Assembly (NCBI GenBank): GCA_000381605.1
Contig: KB906759.1
Coordinates: forward strand, 1-64,000
From: Acidobacteriaceae bacterium KBS 89
Lineage (GTDB): Bacteria > Acidobacteriota > Terriglobia > Terriglobales > Acidobacteriaceae
Direction of reading: 5' to 3'
DNA length: 64,000 nt
Under the pieces are notes generated by a model, which was not told where the DNA came from, did no database searches, and saw nothing but the letters and a program-made list of their open reading frames with translations. Every line of letters begins with the position of its first letter. The stretch's first letter is position 1. Both the position numbers and the translations under genes were made by a program. Of this stretch, positions 41,681 through 50,546 are shown in pieces.

Positions 41681-42643
41681 ATGGCCACGGTTCCTGCACT
41701 GTCGGTGAGAAAGACTTCGCGGGCACTGGTGCGGTTTGCCTGGGCGGTCGTCGGGTATAACGTGCTGGTGGTCCTGTGGGGAGCGCTGGTGCGGGCCACG
41801 GGGTCGGGTGCCGGGTGCGGTAATCATTGGCCGCTTTGCAACGGACAAGTGATTCCGCTATCGCCACGGGTGGATACCGTAATCGAATTTACGCATCGGA
41901 TGATGACGGGCGGATCGATCTTTGTCGTGCTTGGGCTGCTGATTTGGACGTTTAGGGCAACGGTGAAGGGGCAGGCGGCACGGGTGTTTGCAGTGGCGTC
42001 GACAGTGCTGCTCATCAATGAGGCGTTTCTGGGTGCGCTGCTAGTGAAGCTTGGGTATGTGACGGGCAATCAATCGATGGGGCGGGTGGTGGTGCTTTCC
42101 GTTCATTTGAGCAACACGATGTTGTTGCTGGCGGCCCTGACTCTGTCAGCGAGACTGTTGGGCACCAGCCAGACGTGGAGCGCGCTTGGACTAGGCGGGG
42201 CGAAGAAGATTTGGGCCATCGTCGGGTTGGCAGCAACTCTGGTGGTGGGGGTGAGCGGATCGCTGGCGGCGCTGGGGGACACCCTCTTCCCTGCTTCTTC
42301 TCTCAGGGCGGCGTTTGCCCAGGACTTTGCCGAGGGGGCGCCATGGCTGTTGCGGTTGCGAGGTGTGCATCCGGTGAGTGCTTTTGTGGCGGCGATATTC
42401 GTGCTTTGGCTGGTTGGGCAGGCGAGGCGCTCTGGTGCGAGTCGGCTTGGAGGAATCGTTGTGGCGTTGCTCGCCTTTCAATTTTCACTGGGGCTGGCGG
42501 ATGTATTACTGCTGGCGCCTGTGTGGCTGCAGATCCTTCATCTGCTGGGAGCGGATCTGTATTGGGTCGCTCTTGTCGTGCTGGCTGCGGTCGTGGTTTG
42601 GCCAAGCACGGATGCGACATTGCTGAGGCCGTCCAGTAACTAA
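41681..42643 (+). CDS. ctaA: Heme A synthase (COX15/CtaA)
   Basis: A 320-residue membrane protein with eight predicted membrane segments. It oxidises heme O to heme A for cytochrome oxidase. GALVRATGSGAGCGNHWPLCNGQVIP carries the conserved Cys pair of the first loop, VIEFTHRMMTGG and VHLSNTMLLLAAL carry two heme-ligand histidines, and VHPVSAFVAAIFV and QILHLLGADLYW the other two. A 67-bp space follows proC. Product assignment is confident; ctaB and other oxidase genes are not in the window. Confidence 0.92.
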   Translation: MATVPALSVRKTSRALVRFAWAVVGYNVLVVLWGALVRATGSGAGCGNHWPLCNGQVIPLSPRVDTVIEFTHRMMTGGSIFVVLGLLIWTFRATVKGQAARVFAVASTVLLINEAFLGALLVKLGYVTGNQSMGRVVVLSVHLSNTMLLLAALTLSARLLGTSQTWSALGLGGAKKIWAIVGLAATLVVGVSGSLAALGDTLFPASSLRAAFAQDFAEGAPWLLRLRGVHPVSAFVAAIFVLWLVGQARRSGASRLGGIVVALLAFQFSLGLADVLLLAPVWLQILHLLGADLYWVALVVLAAVVVWPSTDATLLRPSSN

Positions 42644-42701
42644 AATCTGTCCCTCCTCCAGCTCCGTGCCTGCTTTTGAGACCTTTGCGGGCCCTGCCGC
42701 G

Positions 42702-43118
42702 TCATTCCTGCTGCGGAGCGGGTTTTCCTGCGATCTTGTCGCCGACCTTTGCGGTTCCGTGAGCTGTGTCCTTCGCGGCTACCTTGGTGCCGTGACCAAT
42801 ATCTTTGCCTACGGCTTTGGTGCCGTCCGCTGTCTTGTCCGCGGCCGTCTTCGTGCCGTTCACAGACTTGTGGTAGGCGGTGCTGGTTCCTGTGGCCGTC
42901 TTGTCGGCGGCGGTCTTCGTTCCGCTGGCGGTCTTGTTGTAGGCCTTGCTGGTTCCGGTGGAAACAGCGTGTCCGGTATCTTTGGCTGCATTTTTGGTGT
43001 CGGTGCCGCCGGCCTTGATGTCTTGTTTTGCGCCGTCTTGCGCGAGGGCAAGGCTGGTGGAAAGGAAGGCCGCGAAGACAGTTGTGAGGACGATAGAACA
43101 TGGTTTGCGATTTTGCAC
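42702..43118 (-). CDS. Secreted protein of seven 11-residue repeats (LEA-like)
   Basis: A 138-residue protein starting at a GTG (AAGGAG 8 bases upstream). It has a signal peptide (SIVLTTVFAAFLSTSLALA), a short linker, then seven tandem 11-residue units from residue 55 to 131, each of the form GT-x-x-A-x-x-K-x3 (GTSKAYNKTAS, GTKTAADKTAT, GTSTAYHKSVN, GTKTAADKTAD, GTKAVGKDIGH, GTKVAAKDTAH, GTAKVGDKIAG). An 11-residue helical repeat with Ala, Lys, Thr and Asp and no hydrophobic core is the hallmark of group-3 LEA proteins. It may protect the periplasm during drying. Homology to plant LEA proteins is unproven. The sequence is antisense to and separate from the heme A synthase gene. Confidence 0.75.
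   Translation of the reverse strand: MQNRKPCSIVLTTVFAAFLSTSLALAQDGAKQDIKAGGTDTKNAAKDTGHAVSTGTSKAYNKTASGTKTAADKTATGTSTAYHKSVNGTKTAADKTADGTKAVGKDIGHGTKVAAKDTAHGTAKVGDKIAGKPAPQQE
42726..42956 (-). repeat. Seven tandem 33-bp units in the LEA-like gene
   Basis: The 11-residue repeats correspond to 33-bp DNA units that share AARACNGCN-type codon patterns (for example GGCACGAAGACGGCC repeated twice on the minus strand). They are degenerate but in register. Confidence 0.7.
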
Positions 43119-43421
43119 TCTGAAAACTCCTTGGGGCAGCGAAACAGAACCCAAGTAGATAGAGTCGTGACAGGGGCAAAGCGTTGTACCGTTGAGGCCA
43201 TTGGGCAATGGGACGCGAACGATTTTGTAATTGGGTTGTGGGAAATACGTTGTTGTATAGTTGCAGGGTTCAGGAATTACCGTTTCGCACGGGTTACCAC
43301 GTCGCTTCCAATGGCCAACGTGACGGTATTCTTCTGGTACCGAAGATAGACTCAGGGAAAGAGGGTGAACGTGTTTCGTCCGCGATGCTGAGGGGATAAC
43401 GTTTACTTGCGGGGTTGATCG
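43119..43421. other. Divergent promoter region without gene
   Basis: The space holds the promoters of the LEA-like gene (minus) and the symporter (plus). I see no convincing open frame, hairpin or operator. Confidence 0.4.
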
Positions 43422-45149
43422 ATGCAGGATGTTGCGGCGTTTCTGTTGATGGGTACACAGCTGACGAAGTTAGCGCCGGTGGATGTTCTCATCCTGGTGC
43501 TCTACTTCGTTTTAGTTGTCTTTATCGGGTTTTATGCGAAGGGGAAGGCGAACACCAGCGAGGATTTTTTCCTGGCCGGACGGGAGATGACGGCGTGGAT
43601 CGCCGGGCTGAGTTTTGTTTCGGCTAATCTCGGGTCGTTGGAGCTGATGGGGTGGGCGGGCGCGGCGTATCAGTATGGGATCCTTGCGGCGCACTGGTAC
43701 TGGATCGGGGCTATACCAGCGATGCTGTTTCTGGGCATCGTGATGATGCCGTTCTACTACATCTCGAAGACACACTCTGTCCCCGGTTATCTTCATTTGC
43801 GATTCGGCGACGGCGCGCGCGCCCTGTCGGCGATCTCGTTTGCGCTGATGACGATCCTGATGAGCGGCGTGAATATGTTCGCCATGGCCGTTGTGATGCA
43901 GACGGTGCTGGGTTGGAACATCACCTTCTCGATATGGGTAGGCGCGGCAACGGTTGCGTTGTATGTGATGCTGGGCGGACTGCGGTCGGCGATTATCAAC
44001 GAGGTGTTGCAGTTTGTATTGATCTGGGCGGGAGCAGCGATGATTCCGATCCTGGGATTAATCGAGGCCGGCGGATGGACAAACCTGAAGGCACAGATTG
44101 CAGCGAATATAGGCAGAAGTGACTACACCCACATGTGGAGCACGGTTGGCCACTTTAGCGACAACCCGATGGGCGTTCACTGGACCGGAATCGTCTTCGG
44201 ATTGGGTTTTGTGATCAGCTTCGGATACTGGACGACGGATTTTCTGGTCGTGCAGCGAGTGCTGAGCGCCCATAATCTGCGGGCGGCCAAGATGGCACCC
44301 GTGATTGGCGCCGCTTTCAAGATGGCGGTGCCGTTTATCGTGATCCTTCCCGGACTGCTGGCGTTGGCAGTGTTGAAGAACCCAGACGGCAGCATGATGC
44401 ACCTGGTGCCGGAGAGTGTGGCGGCGACGACGGGTCAGCACAGCTACAACGAAGTGCTGCCACTCATGCTGATTCGGTACTGCGGCCCCGGGTTGCTGGG
44501 GTTGGGCATTACGGCCCTGGTAGCGGGCTTCATGAGCGGCATGGCAGGGAATGTCAGCGCGTTTTCCACGGTGTGGACCTACGACATCTACGGCGCGTTC
44601 ATGAACAAGAAGGCCAGTGACAAACACTACGTCGCGATGGGCCGCTGGTCGACGGTGATCGGGATGCTGGTGTCGATCGGCACCGCTTACCTCGTGATGA
44701 ATGCGGCCAGCATCATGGACTACGTGCAGGCACTATTCAGCTTCTTTATTGCACCGCTGTTCGGCACCGTAATCCTGGGGATGTTGTGGAAACGGGCTAC
44801 GCACTGGGGCGGATTTCTTGGACTGCTCGCGGGTACGTTGTCCTCAATCGGGATGTTTATCTGGGTACAGACCGATGCGGGGGCTTTGCGGTACATTGCG
44901 ATGAGCTCTGATGCGAAGCCAATGGCGGAAAACCTGTACCGTGCATTGTGGAGCTGGATTATCTGCGTGGTGGTGACGGTAGTCGTGAGTCTGGTGACGA
45001 AACCGGTGCCGACCGAACAGCTCTCCGGTCTGGTGTATGGCGTGACGCCGATTCCGGACGATGGGGCAAAGACGATCTGGCAGAAGCCGATCTTCTGGGC
45101 CATCGTTGTGATTGTTGTCTTCTTTATTTTGAATCTGATCTTCTGGTAA
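43422..45149 (+). CDS. Sodium:solute symporter (SSS family)
   Basis: A 575-residue symporter with about 14 membrane segments. Typical family features are FFLAGREMTAWIAGLSFVSANLGSLELMGWAGAAYQYG, which includes the sodium-site residues of TM1, and GFGLVISFGYWTTDFLVVQRVLSA, followed by ALVAGFMSGMAGNVSAFSTVWTYDIY. The fourteenth segment ends at LIFW. It is in a likely operon with an 80-residue membrane protein and a sugar isomerase 13 and 356 bp downstream, so a sugar (possibly L-fucose or arabinose) is a reasonable substrate, inferred. Start may lie at 43452 instead. Confidence 0.88.
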   Translation: MQDVAAFLLMGTQLTKLAPVDVLILVLYFVLVVFIGFYAKGKANTSEDFFLAGREMTAWIAGLSFVSANLGSLELMGWAGAAYQYGILAAHWYWIGAIPAMLFLGIVMMPFYYISKTHSVPGYLHLRFGDGARALSAISFALMTILMSGVNMFAMAVVMQTVLGWNITFSIWVGAATVALYVMLGGLRSAIINEVLQFVLIWAGAAMIPILGLIEAGGWTNLKAQIAANIGRSDYTHMWSTVGHFSDNPMGVHWTGIVFGLGFVISFGYWTTDFLVVQRVLSAHNLRAAKMAPVIGAAFKMAVPFIVILPGLLALAVLKNPDGSMMHLVPESVAATTGQHSYNEVLPLMLIRYCGPGLLGLGITALVAGFMSGMAGNVSAFSTVWTYDIYGAFMNKKASDKHYVAMGRWSTVIGMLVSIGTAYLVMNAASIMDYVQALFSFFIAPLFGTVILGMLWKRATHWGGFLGLLAGTLSSIGMFIWVQTDAGALRYIAMSSDAKPMAENLYRALWSWIICVVVTVVVSLVTKPVPTEQLSGLVYGVTPIPDDGAKTIWQKPIFWAIVVIVVFFILNLIFW

Positions 45150-45162
45150 GAAGGGGGCCCTG

Positions 45163-45405
45163 ATGGATAAACACGAGCGTGAGATTGAGTCGGCAGAGCT
45201 GTCGATCTGGTTCTTCTGCGGCATCCTGATGCTTGCTTATGGCGTGGTGCTGGTGATCACTGGAATCACCGAGCTGCATAATCCGCCGCCCAATGAGGTC
45301 CTGCTGCCATGGCTTGAGGCGCTCCATCCGACGTTGTGGTGGGGTGTCTTGCTGACGGCGTTTGGCGGCTTCTATTCGGTCCGGTTTCGTCCGGGCCGTA
45401 CCTAA
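45163..45405 (+). CDS. Small two-segment membrane protein
   Basis: An 80-residue protein with AELSIWFFCGILMLAYGVVLVITGITEL and TLWWGVLLTAFGGFYSVRF as membrane segments and a basic end. It begins 13 bp after the symporter stop codon with AAGGGGG upstream. No family recognised. It may assist or regulate the symporter, by analogy with small partners of other SSS transporters; this is inference. Confidence 0.75.
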   Translation: MDKHEREIESAELSIWFFCGILMLAYGVVLVITGITELHNPPPNEVLLPWLEALHPTLWWGVLLTAFGGFYSVRFRPGRT

Positions 45406-45504
45406 AGCATTTTGGGTATTGCGGCGTGACTGTTCCAAGGCGCGGCGACCTACGGATAAATTTCCAACACCAAGTCCCAGGACGGGCATGAATTCAGGAG
45501 CATT

Positions 45505-46917
45505 ATGGCGAAGCAAATGACAATGGGTGTAATCGTAGGCAACCGTGGATTTTTCCCCAGCCATTTGGCCACCAGCGGACGGATGGAGATGATTGCAGCA
45601 CTCGAAGCTGTAGGGATCAAGCCGATTGTGCTGACGCCGGAGCAGACCGCCCATGGCGCAGTTGAAACGTATGAGGACGCCAAGAAGTGTGCTGAGTTGT
45701 TCAAGGCTCACGCGGCGGAGATCGATGGGATCATCATTACTCTGCCCAACTTCGGCGAAGAGCGTGGATTGGCGGACGCTTTACGGCTAGCGAATCTGCA
45801 GGTGCCGGTGCTGATCCAGGCGACGCCCGACCATGCAGGCAAGATGACCATAGCCTTTCGCCGTGACAGCTTCTGCGGCAAGATGTCGATCTGCAACAAC
45901 CTGAAGCAGTATGGGATTCCGTATTCACTGACGCGGCTACATACAGAGGCACCTGACTCCACTGAGTTCAAAGCGGACCTGGAATGGTTCTCGGGTGTCT
46001 GTCGTGTGGTGCGTGGGCTGAAGAACGTGCGCTTCGGTGCGATTGGCGCGCGGCCGACGGCGTTCAACACCGTCCGATACTCCGAGAAGCTGCTGGAGCG
46101 GTCAGGTATCACGGTCGAGACGCTGGACCTGAGTGAAGTCATGGGGCGAATCGGACGGATGAAAGACAACGACGACGCGGCCCAAACGAAGCTGGCAGCG
46201 ATCAAGAAATATATTCCCGTTGGCGAGACGCCCGACGCTGCTCTGTTGAAGATGGCGAAACTTGGGGCAGTAATCGACCACTGGATGGCGGCGAGCGAAC
46301 TAACCGTGAGTGCGGTGCAGTGCTGGACATCGATCGAAGAGTACCTTGGAATCGTTCCCTGCACTGTGATGAGCATGATGAGCGAGAGCCTGATTCCGTC
46401 GGCATGCGAGGTAGACGTTCTCGGCACATTGAGCATGTATGCGCTGACCCTGGCGAGCGAGTCGCCGAGCGCGCTGCTGGATTGGAACAACAACTATGGC
46501 GACAATCCGGACAAGGCCGTCTGCTTCCATTGCTCGAACCTGCCGAAGCACTTCTTCAACGAGGGCGTGAAGATGGACTTCCAGCAGATCATCGCCGGGA
46601 CGGTCGGCAAGGAGAACACGCATGGCACGCTGGACGGCACCGTGAAGGCCGGTGCGATGAGCTTTGCGCGGTTCTCTACCGATGACTTTGCCGGGCAGAT
46701 TACCGGCTATGTCGGTGAAGGGGCGTTTACCAACGACCCCTTGCATACCTTCGGTGGGGCGGGCGTAGTTGAGATTCCGAAGATGCAAGAACTGTTGCGC
46801 TATATCTGCGAGAACGGCTTTGAGCATCACGTCGCGGCGAACTTCTCTACCACTGCAGCGCCCGTTTTTGAAGCAGCCACGAGATATCTTGGCTGGAAGA
46901 TGCACTGGCACCGGTAG
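45505..46917 (+). CDS. L-fucose/L-arabinose isomerase-family protein
   Basis: A 470-residue protein of the fucose isomerase fold. The N-terminus MGVIVGNRGFFPSHLATSGRMEMIAALEA, the AAEIDGIIITLPNFGEERGLADALR motif and VLIQATPDHAGKM, later CWTSIEEYLGIVPCTVMSMMSESLIPSACEVDVLG with the catalytic Glu/Asp, and FHCSNLPKHFF are consistent. It interconverts an aldose and its ketose; whether fucose, arabinose or another sugar is unclear. It follows the symporter and small membrane protein in the same direction, suggesting uptake and first step of metabolism of one sugar. Confidence 0.8.
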   Translation: MAKQMTMGVIVGNRGFFPSHLATSGRMEMIAALEAVGIKPIVLTPEQTAHGAVETYEDAKKCAELFKAHAAEIDGIIITLPNFGEERGLADALRLANLQVPVLIQATPDHAGKMTIAFRRDSFCGKMSICNNLKQYGIPYSLTRLHTEAPDSTEFKADLEWFSGVCRVVRGLKNVRFGAIGARPTAFNTVRYSEKLLERSGITVETLDLSEVMGRIGRMKDNDDAAQTKLAAIKKYIPVGETPDAALLKMAKLGAVIDHWMAASELTVSAVQCWTSIEEYLGIVPCTVMSMMSESLIPSACEVDVLGTLSMYALTLASESPSALLDWNNNYGDNPDKAVCFHCSNLPKHFFNEGVKMDFQQIIAGTVGKENTHGTLDGTVKAGAMSFARFSTDDFAGQITGYVGEGAFTNDPLHTFGGAGVVEIPKMQELLRYICENGFEHHVAANFSTTAAPVFEAATRYLGWKMHWHR

Positions 46918-46932
46918 AGCAGGATTGCCGGT

Positions 46933-47133
46933 TCAATCTGGCTTGCGAAGCTGCTGGTTTTTGATCAGCAGTTCGGCGACCAATCGATGAAGACGTGAGT
47001 TCTCGACTTCGAGTTCGGCAAGGCGGTCGTCGTGGCTTGCCGTGGGCCCATGATGCTTCGAGGACGGACTGTTGTACGCGCCGGGCTCGAAGTTTTCTCC
47101 AGTGTTCGTGGCTTTTATCTCGAATTTGTTCAT
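46933..47133 (-). CDS. Small coiled-coil protein
   Basis: A 66-residue protein from the ATG at 47133 (MNKFEIKATN). Its second half is a leucine-rich coiled coil (DDRLAELEVENSRLHRLVAELL). The start codon overlaps the stop of the membrane-protein gene upstream by 4 bases, which implies translational coupling and supports reality. It resembles the tail of IS3-type OrfA, but no transposase lies here. Confidence 0.5.
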   Translation of the reverse strand: MNKFEIKATNTGENFEPGAYNSPSSKHHGPTASHDDRLAELEVENSRLHRLVAELLIKNQQLRKPD

Positions 47134-47468
47134 ACCTGAGGCTCCACGGATGAGGCGAAGGGAGCGCGGCCGCAACGCATTCCCTTGCGAAACTTCTCAC
47201 GCTCCTCGGGTGTCATTTGTTCCCAGCGATTTTTCATCCGCTGCTTCCAGCGTTCGCGGCCAGGGCCGCCGTGGCGATGGAAGCCTCCAAAGAGGATTTT
47301 GCTGAGTACCAGCAGGCCCAAGCCTTGCCAGAAGCTGATTGTGTGCCATCCAAAGATCGGAGGGATCAGAACGTTCCATAGACCCTTAACAACGAAGCCG
47401 AGGACAGCTGCCCCGATCACGACAAAGATCGCGATTCTGATTCCTTTAAGTACCGGATGATGACGCAT
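47130..47468 (-). CDS. Small membrane protein following the ECF sigma factor
   Basis: A 112-residue protein with one or two membrane segments (IAIFVVIGAAVLGFVVKGLW and ISFWQGLGLLVLSKILFGGF) and a charged C-terminal part with ERWKQRMKNRWEQMTPEEREKFRKGMR. It starts 12 bp after the sigma factor stop. By position it could be an anti-sigma-like or regulated membrane partner, but it has no zinc-binding motif of known anti-sigma factors. Function unknown. Confidence 0.75.
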   Translation of the reverse strand: MRHHPVLKGIRIAIFVVIGAAVLGFVVKGLWNVLIPPIFGWHTISFWQGLGLLVLSKILFGGFHRHGGPGRERWKQRMKNRWEQMTPEEREKFRKGMRCGRAPFASSVEPQV

Positions 47469-47479
47469 GTTTTAACTCC

Positions 47480-48052
47480 TTATTTCCTTCCAAAATCTTC
47501 GTAGATCGTCTGCAAGCTCTGTCGCAGATGCAGTACGGCGTAATGTTTTCGTGAGAGCAACGTGTTCATACTGAGGCCCGTTTCGGCAGAGATCTCTTTG
47601 AAGCTCTGGCCCATCAGCTCATGCGCAATGAAGACCTCACGTTGTGCTTCGGGCAGCTCTTCGAGTGCTTCATCCAGGGCGTCGAGGAGCAGATTCCTTG
47701 CGTAGGCTGCTTCAGGACCGGCATCCGCCGAGGGAAGAAGATCTTCGAGCGTGTCGCCGTCTTCGGCAGATACGGGATTGTTGAGCGAGCTGGGCTTCTT
47801 TCTGCGGAAGAGGTCGACCATGCGATTGCGGGCTACCCTAAAGAGCCATGCGGTTACATGCTCTACGGGCTTCATGAGGCGGTAGGCTTCGAGGAGTTCA
47901 TAGAAGACGTCCTGCAGGATGTCTTCGGCTTCGCTGGTATCGGCGACGTGCTTGCGGATGAAGCTGCGCAACCGGGGCCGGTCTCTCTCCAGTGCCTCAG
48001 AGATGAGTTGGTCTTGCTCAATCGTCGTCCAACTACCAGGAATTGGGTTCAT
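47480..48052 (-). CDS. ECF-type RNA polymerase sigma factor
   Basis: A 190-residue sigma factor. Region 2 has RSFIRKHVADTSEAEDILQDVFYELLEAY and TAWLFRVARNRMVDLFRRKK. Region 4 has ELPEAQREVFIAHELMGQSFKEISAETGLSMNTLLSRKHYAVLHLR with the helix-turn-helix that reads the -35 element. It is the first gene of a three-gene operon with two small proteins. Target promoters are unknown. The M28 peptidase gene is divergent, 173 bp away. Confidence 0.93.
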   Translation of the reverse strand: MNPIPGSWTTIEQDQLISEALERDRPRLRSFIRKHVADTSEAEDILQDVFYELLEAYRLMKPVEHVTAWLFRVARNRMVDLFRRKKPSSLNNPVSAEDGDTLEDLLPSADAGPEAAYARNLLLDALDEALEELPEAQREVFIAHELMGQSFKEISAETGLSMNTLLSRKHYAVLHLRQSLQTIYEDFGRK

Positions 48053-48225
48053 CTACAGGTTTAAACGGATGGTGGGTAAATATATTGCATACGACGGGAT
48101 ATTTATTTTAATCCCGGAGCGGAAGGCGCTAGCAATCGCTATCTAGAAGATAAACATTTGCTTAGGCGCCTTAGCCGTGGTGATAGGATTTCCGAAAAGG
48201 CTTCATCCAGAGGAGTCACGCCACC

Positions 48226-50460
48226 ATGCGAAGGGCCATCGCCTGTTTTACGCTGCTTGCAAGCACCGCTTACGCTGTCGACAATGCGGTGGTCACTCTT
48301 CGCGGCTACACTCCGGAACACGCTGCCGCTGAGGTGCAATGGGAGCAGAAATTTCGCGGAATCCCTGACCCGGCAAAGGTCCGTGAGAACATGCGCCGAA
48401 TGTCGGCGCGCCCGCATCACGTAGGTTCGCCCTACGACAAGGACAATGCCGAGTGGCTGGTGGCGCAGCTGAAGTCTTACGGACTCGACGCGAAGATCGA
48501 GCAGTTTGAGGCGCTGTTCCCTACCCCAAAGTCGCGCAAGCTGGAGTTGCTGGGACCTGAGAAGTTCGAGGCGACGCTTGAAGAGCCTGCGATCAAGGTC
48601 GATCCGACCTCGGACCAGAAAAAGGAGCAGCTGCCGACCTACAACGCGTATTCTCGCGACGGCGATGTCACCGCGCCGCTGGTCTATGTGAACTATGGCG
48701 CACCGGCTGACTACGAAGAGTTGGCCGCAATGGGAGTCTCCGTAAAGGGCGCCATCGTCATCGCGCGGTATGGACAGACATGGCGCGGGATCAAGCCGAA
48801 GGTCGCGGCGGAGCATGGCGCTGTTGGATGTATCATATACTCCGATCCACGCGACGATGGATACTTTCGCGGCGATGGCTATCCTGATGGCCCGATGCGG
48901 CCGGCCGAGGGCGCGCAACGTGGCAGCGTGATGGATATGCCGGTGTATCCGGGCGATCCGCAGACTCCCGGAATCGGCGCTGTGACCAACGCGAAGCTGA
49001 TTCCTCTCGACCAGGTACAGACGATTACGAAGATTCCAGTTCTGCCGATCTCCTATGCGGACGCTACGCCTTTTCTGAAGGCGCTGCGCGGCGAACTGGT
49101 GCCGGAGAGTTGGCGGGGAGGACTGCCGTTCGCCTACAAGGTCGGCCCGAGTATCGCGATGGCGCATCTTGCTGTCAGTTTCAACTGGGATCGCAAACCA
49201 CTCTACAACGTGGTCGCTACAATTCCAGGTTCGACGTTTCCCGATCAGTGGGTCATTCGAGGAAACCACCATGATGCGTGGGTCAACGGTGCGGGCGATC
49301 CTCTCTCCGGCGCTAGCGCACAATTGGAAGAGGCTCGTGGTCTGGGTGAGTTGCTGAAGCAGGGCTGGCATCCTCAGCGCACGATTATCTATTGCTTCTG
49401 GGACGGCGAGGAGCCGGCGCTTCTGGGTTCGACCGAGTGGGTGGAGGCGCATGCGGGGGAGCTGAGCCAGCACGCTGTGGCCTACTTCAACTCAGATGGC
49501 AACGGTCGCGGATACTTCCGCGCTGAGGGATCGAGTGAGCTGGAGAACTTCGTCAACAGCGTAACGAAAGACATCGATGACCCTGAGACGAAGATGTCGG
49601 TGTGGAAACGCCAGCGCCTGGTTGCGCTCTCGCGCGCGACGACAGACGGAAAGGCTGAACTTCGTAACCGTCCGGATATCCGGATGGAAGCCCTTGGATC
49701 TGGGTCCGACTACACAGCGTTCCTGCACCACCTTGGGATTGCAAGCGTGAACATGGGATATGGCGGCGAGGACCAGGGCGGCGGCCAGTATCACTCGACC
49801 TACGACGATTTCTACTGGTACACACACTTTCAGGACACAGACTTTGTGTATGGGCGCGCTCTCGCCCAGACCGCCGGCACGATGATGATGCGGATGGCGG
49901 ATGCCGACGTAATTCCGTTTCAGTTCGGCGACGTTGCAGATAGGCTCCGCACCTACGTAACTGGGGTGAAGAAGCTGACCGATACGATGCGAGCCGAGAT
50001 CAAGGAGCGCAATACGGAAATCGCCGATGGTGTCTACAAAGCGTTGGAAGATCCGAAGAGGAAGCGCATTGCACCCGAAGTCGAAGCTCTTCCGCCTTAT
50101 TTGAACTTTGCCCCACTCGATCAGGCGATGGATGATTTGACGACGGCAGCGTCTGAGTATGACAAGGCGTTCGCCGCCAATGCGCTGAAGGCGCCGCCAG
50201 CGCTGAATTTGCAACTCATTCAGAGCGAGCGGGTGTTTCTCGACGCCGGTGGCCTGCCGAATCGCCCGTGGTTTCAGAACATGATGTACGCTCCGGGCTT
50301 CTATACAGGTTATGGAGTCAAGACGCTGCCGGCAGCCAGGGAGACGATCGAACAGAAGCAATGGAAGGACGCGGAGACGCAAATTGCGCGGACTGCCGCT
50401 GCGGTGGAACGGGAGGCCACGCTTCTGAAGAGTGCGACCTTAACGCTCACGGGCAAGTAG
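48226..50460 (+). CDS. M28-family metallopeptidase, glutamate carboxypeptidase II-like
   Basis: A 744-residue secreted peptidase. After a signal peptide (MRRAIACFTLLASTAYA) come a propeptide-like region, a PA domain (VSVKGAIVIARYGQTWRG), and the zinc-binding catalytic domain: WVIRGNHHDAWVNGAGDPLSGAS (His and bridging Asp), FWDGEEPALLGSTEWVEA (Glu pair), YFNSDGNGRG (Asp), and the C-terminal His in GGQYHSTYDDFYWY. A transferrin-receptor-like dimerisation domain follows. The layout matches glutamate carboxypeptidase II homologues; substrate unproven. It stands alone. Confidence 0.9.
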   Translation: MRRAIACFTLLASTAYAVDNAVVTLRGYTPEHAAAEVQWEQKFRGIPDPAKVRENMRRMSARPHHVGSPYDKDNAEWLVAQLKSYGLDAKIEQFEALFPTPKSRKLELLGPEKFEATLEEPAIKVDPTSDQKKEQLPTYNAYSRDGDVTAPLVYVNYGAPADYEELAAMGVSVKGAIVIARYGQTWRGIKPKVAAEHGAVGCIIYSDPRDDGYFRGDGYPDGPMRPAEGAQRGSVMDMPVYPGDPQTPGIGAVTNAKLIPLDQVQTITKIPVLPISYADATPFLKALRGELVPESWRGGLPFAYKVGPSIAMAHLAVSFNWDRKPLYNVVATIPGSTFPDQWVIRGNHHDAWVNGAGDPLSGASAQLEEARGLGELLKQGWHPQRTIIYCFWDGEEPALLGSTEWVEAHAGELSQHAVAYFNSDGNGRGYFRAEGSSELENFVNSVTKDIDDPETKMSVWKRQRLVALSRATTDGKAELRNRPDIRMEALGSGSDYTAFLHHLGIASVNMGYGGEDQGGGQYHSTYDDFYWYTHFQDTDFVYGRALAQTAGTMMMRMADADVIPFQFGDVADRLRTYVTGVKKLTDTMRAEIKERNTEIADGVYKALEDPKRKRIAPEVEALPPYLNFAPLDQAMDDLTTAASEYDKAFAANALKAPPALNLQLIQSERVFLDAGGLPNRPWFQNMMYAPGFYTGYGVKTLPAARETIEQKQWKDAETQIARTAAAVEREATLLKSATLTLTGK

Positions 50461-50546
50461 CGGTTCGGGCGCTTCCCAAAAGGTGCGGATTTTCGCAGGG
50501 CGTTCACACTTTCAATTCACGTGAATGCGGTAAGCTTTAGACCTCT

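Noticed and set aside
40639-41799. 386-codon open frame on the minus strand
   Set aside because: It is antisense to proC and the start of ctaA, both with clear motifs. The predicted protein is Arg/His/Gln-rich with no domain.
42726-42956. Repeat array considered as CRISPR
   Set aside because: The 33-bp units are contiguous with no spacers, keep codon register inside a signal-peptide-bearing gene, and no cas genes are present.
46933-47133. Coiled-coil ORF as IS3 OrfA remnant
   Set aside because: Only a general coiled-coil likeness exists. There is no helix-turn-helix, no second transposase frame and no terminal inverted repeats, and the gene is coupled to the ECF operon.
48139-49473. 444-codon open frame on the minus strand
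   Set aside because: It lies inside the M28 peptidase gene in antisense and has the Arg-rich composition typical of a shadow frame.
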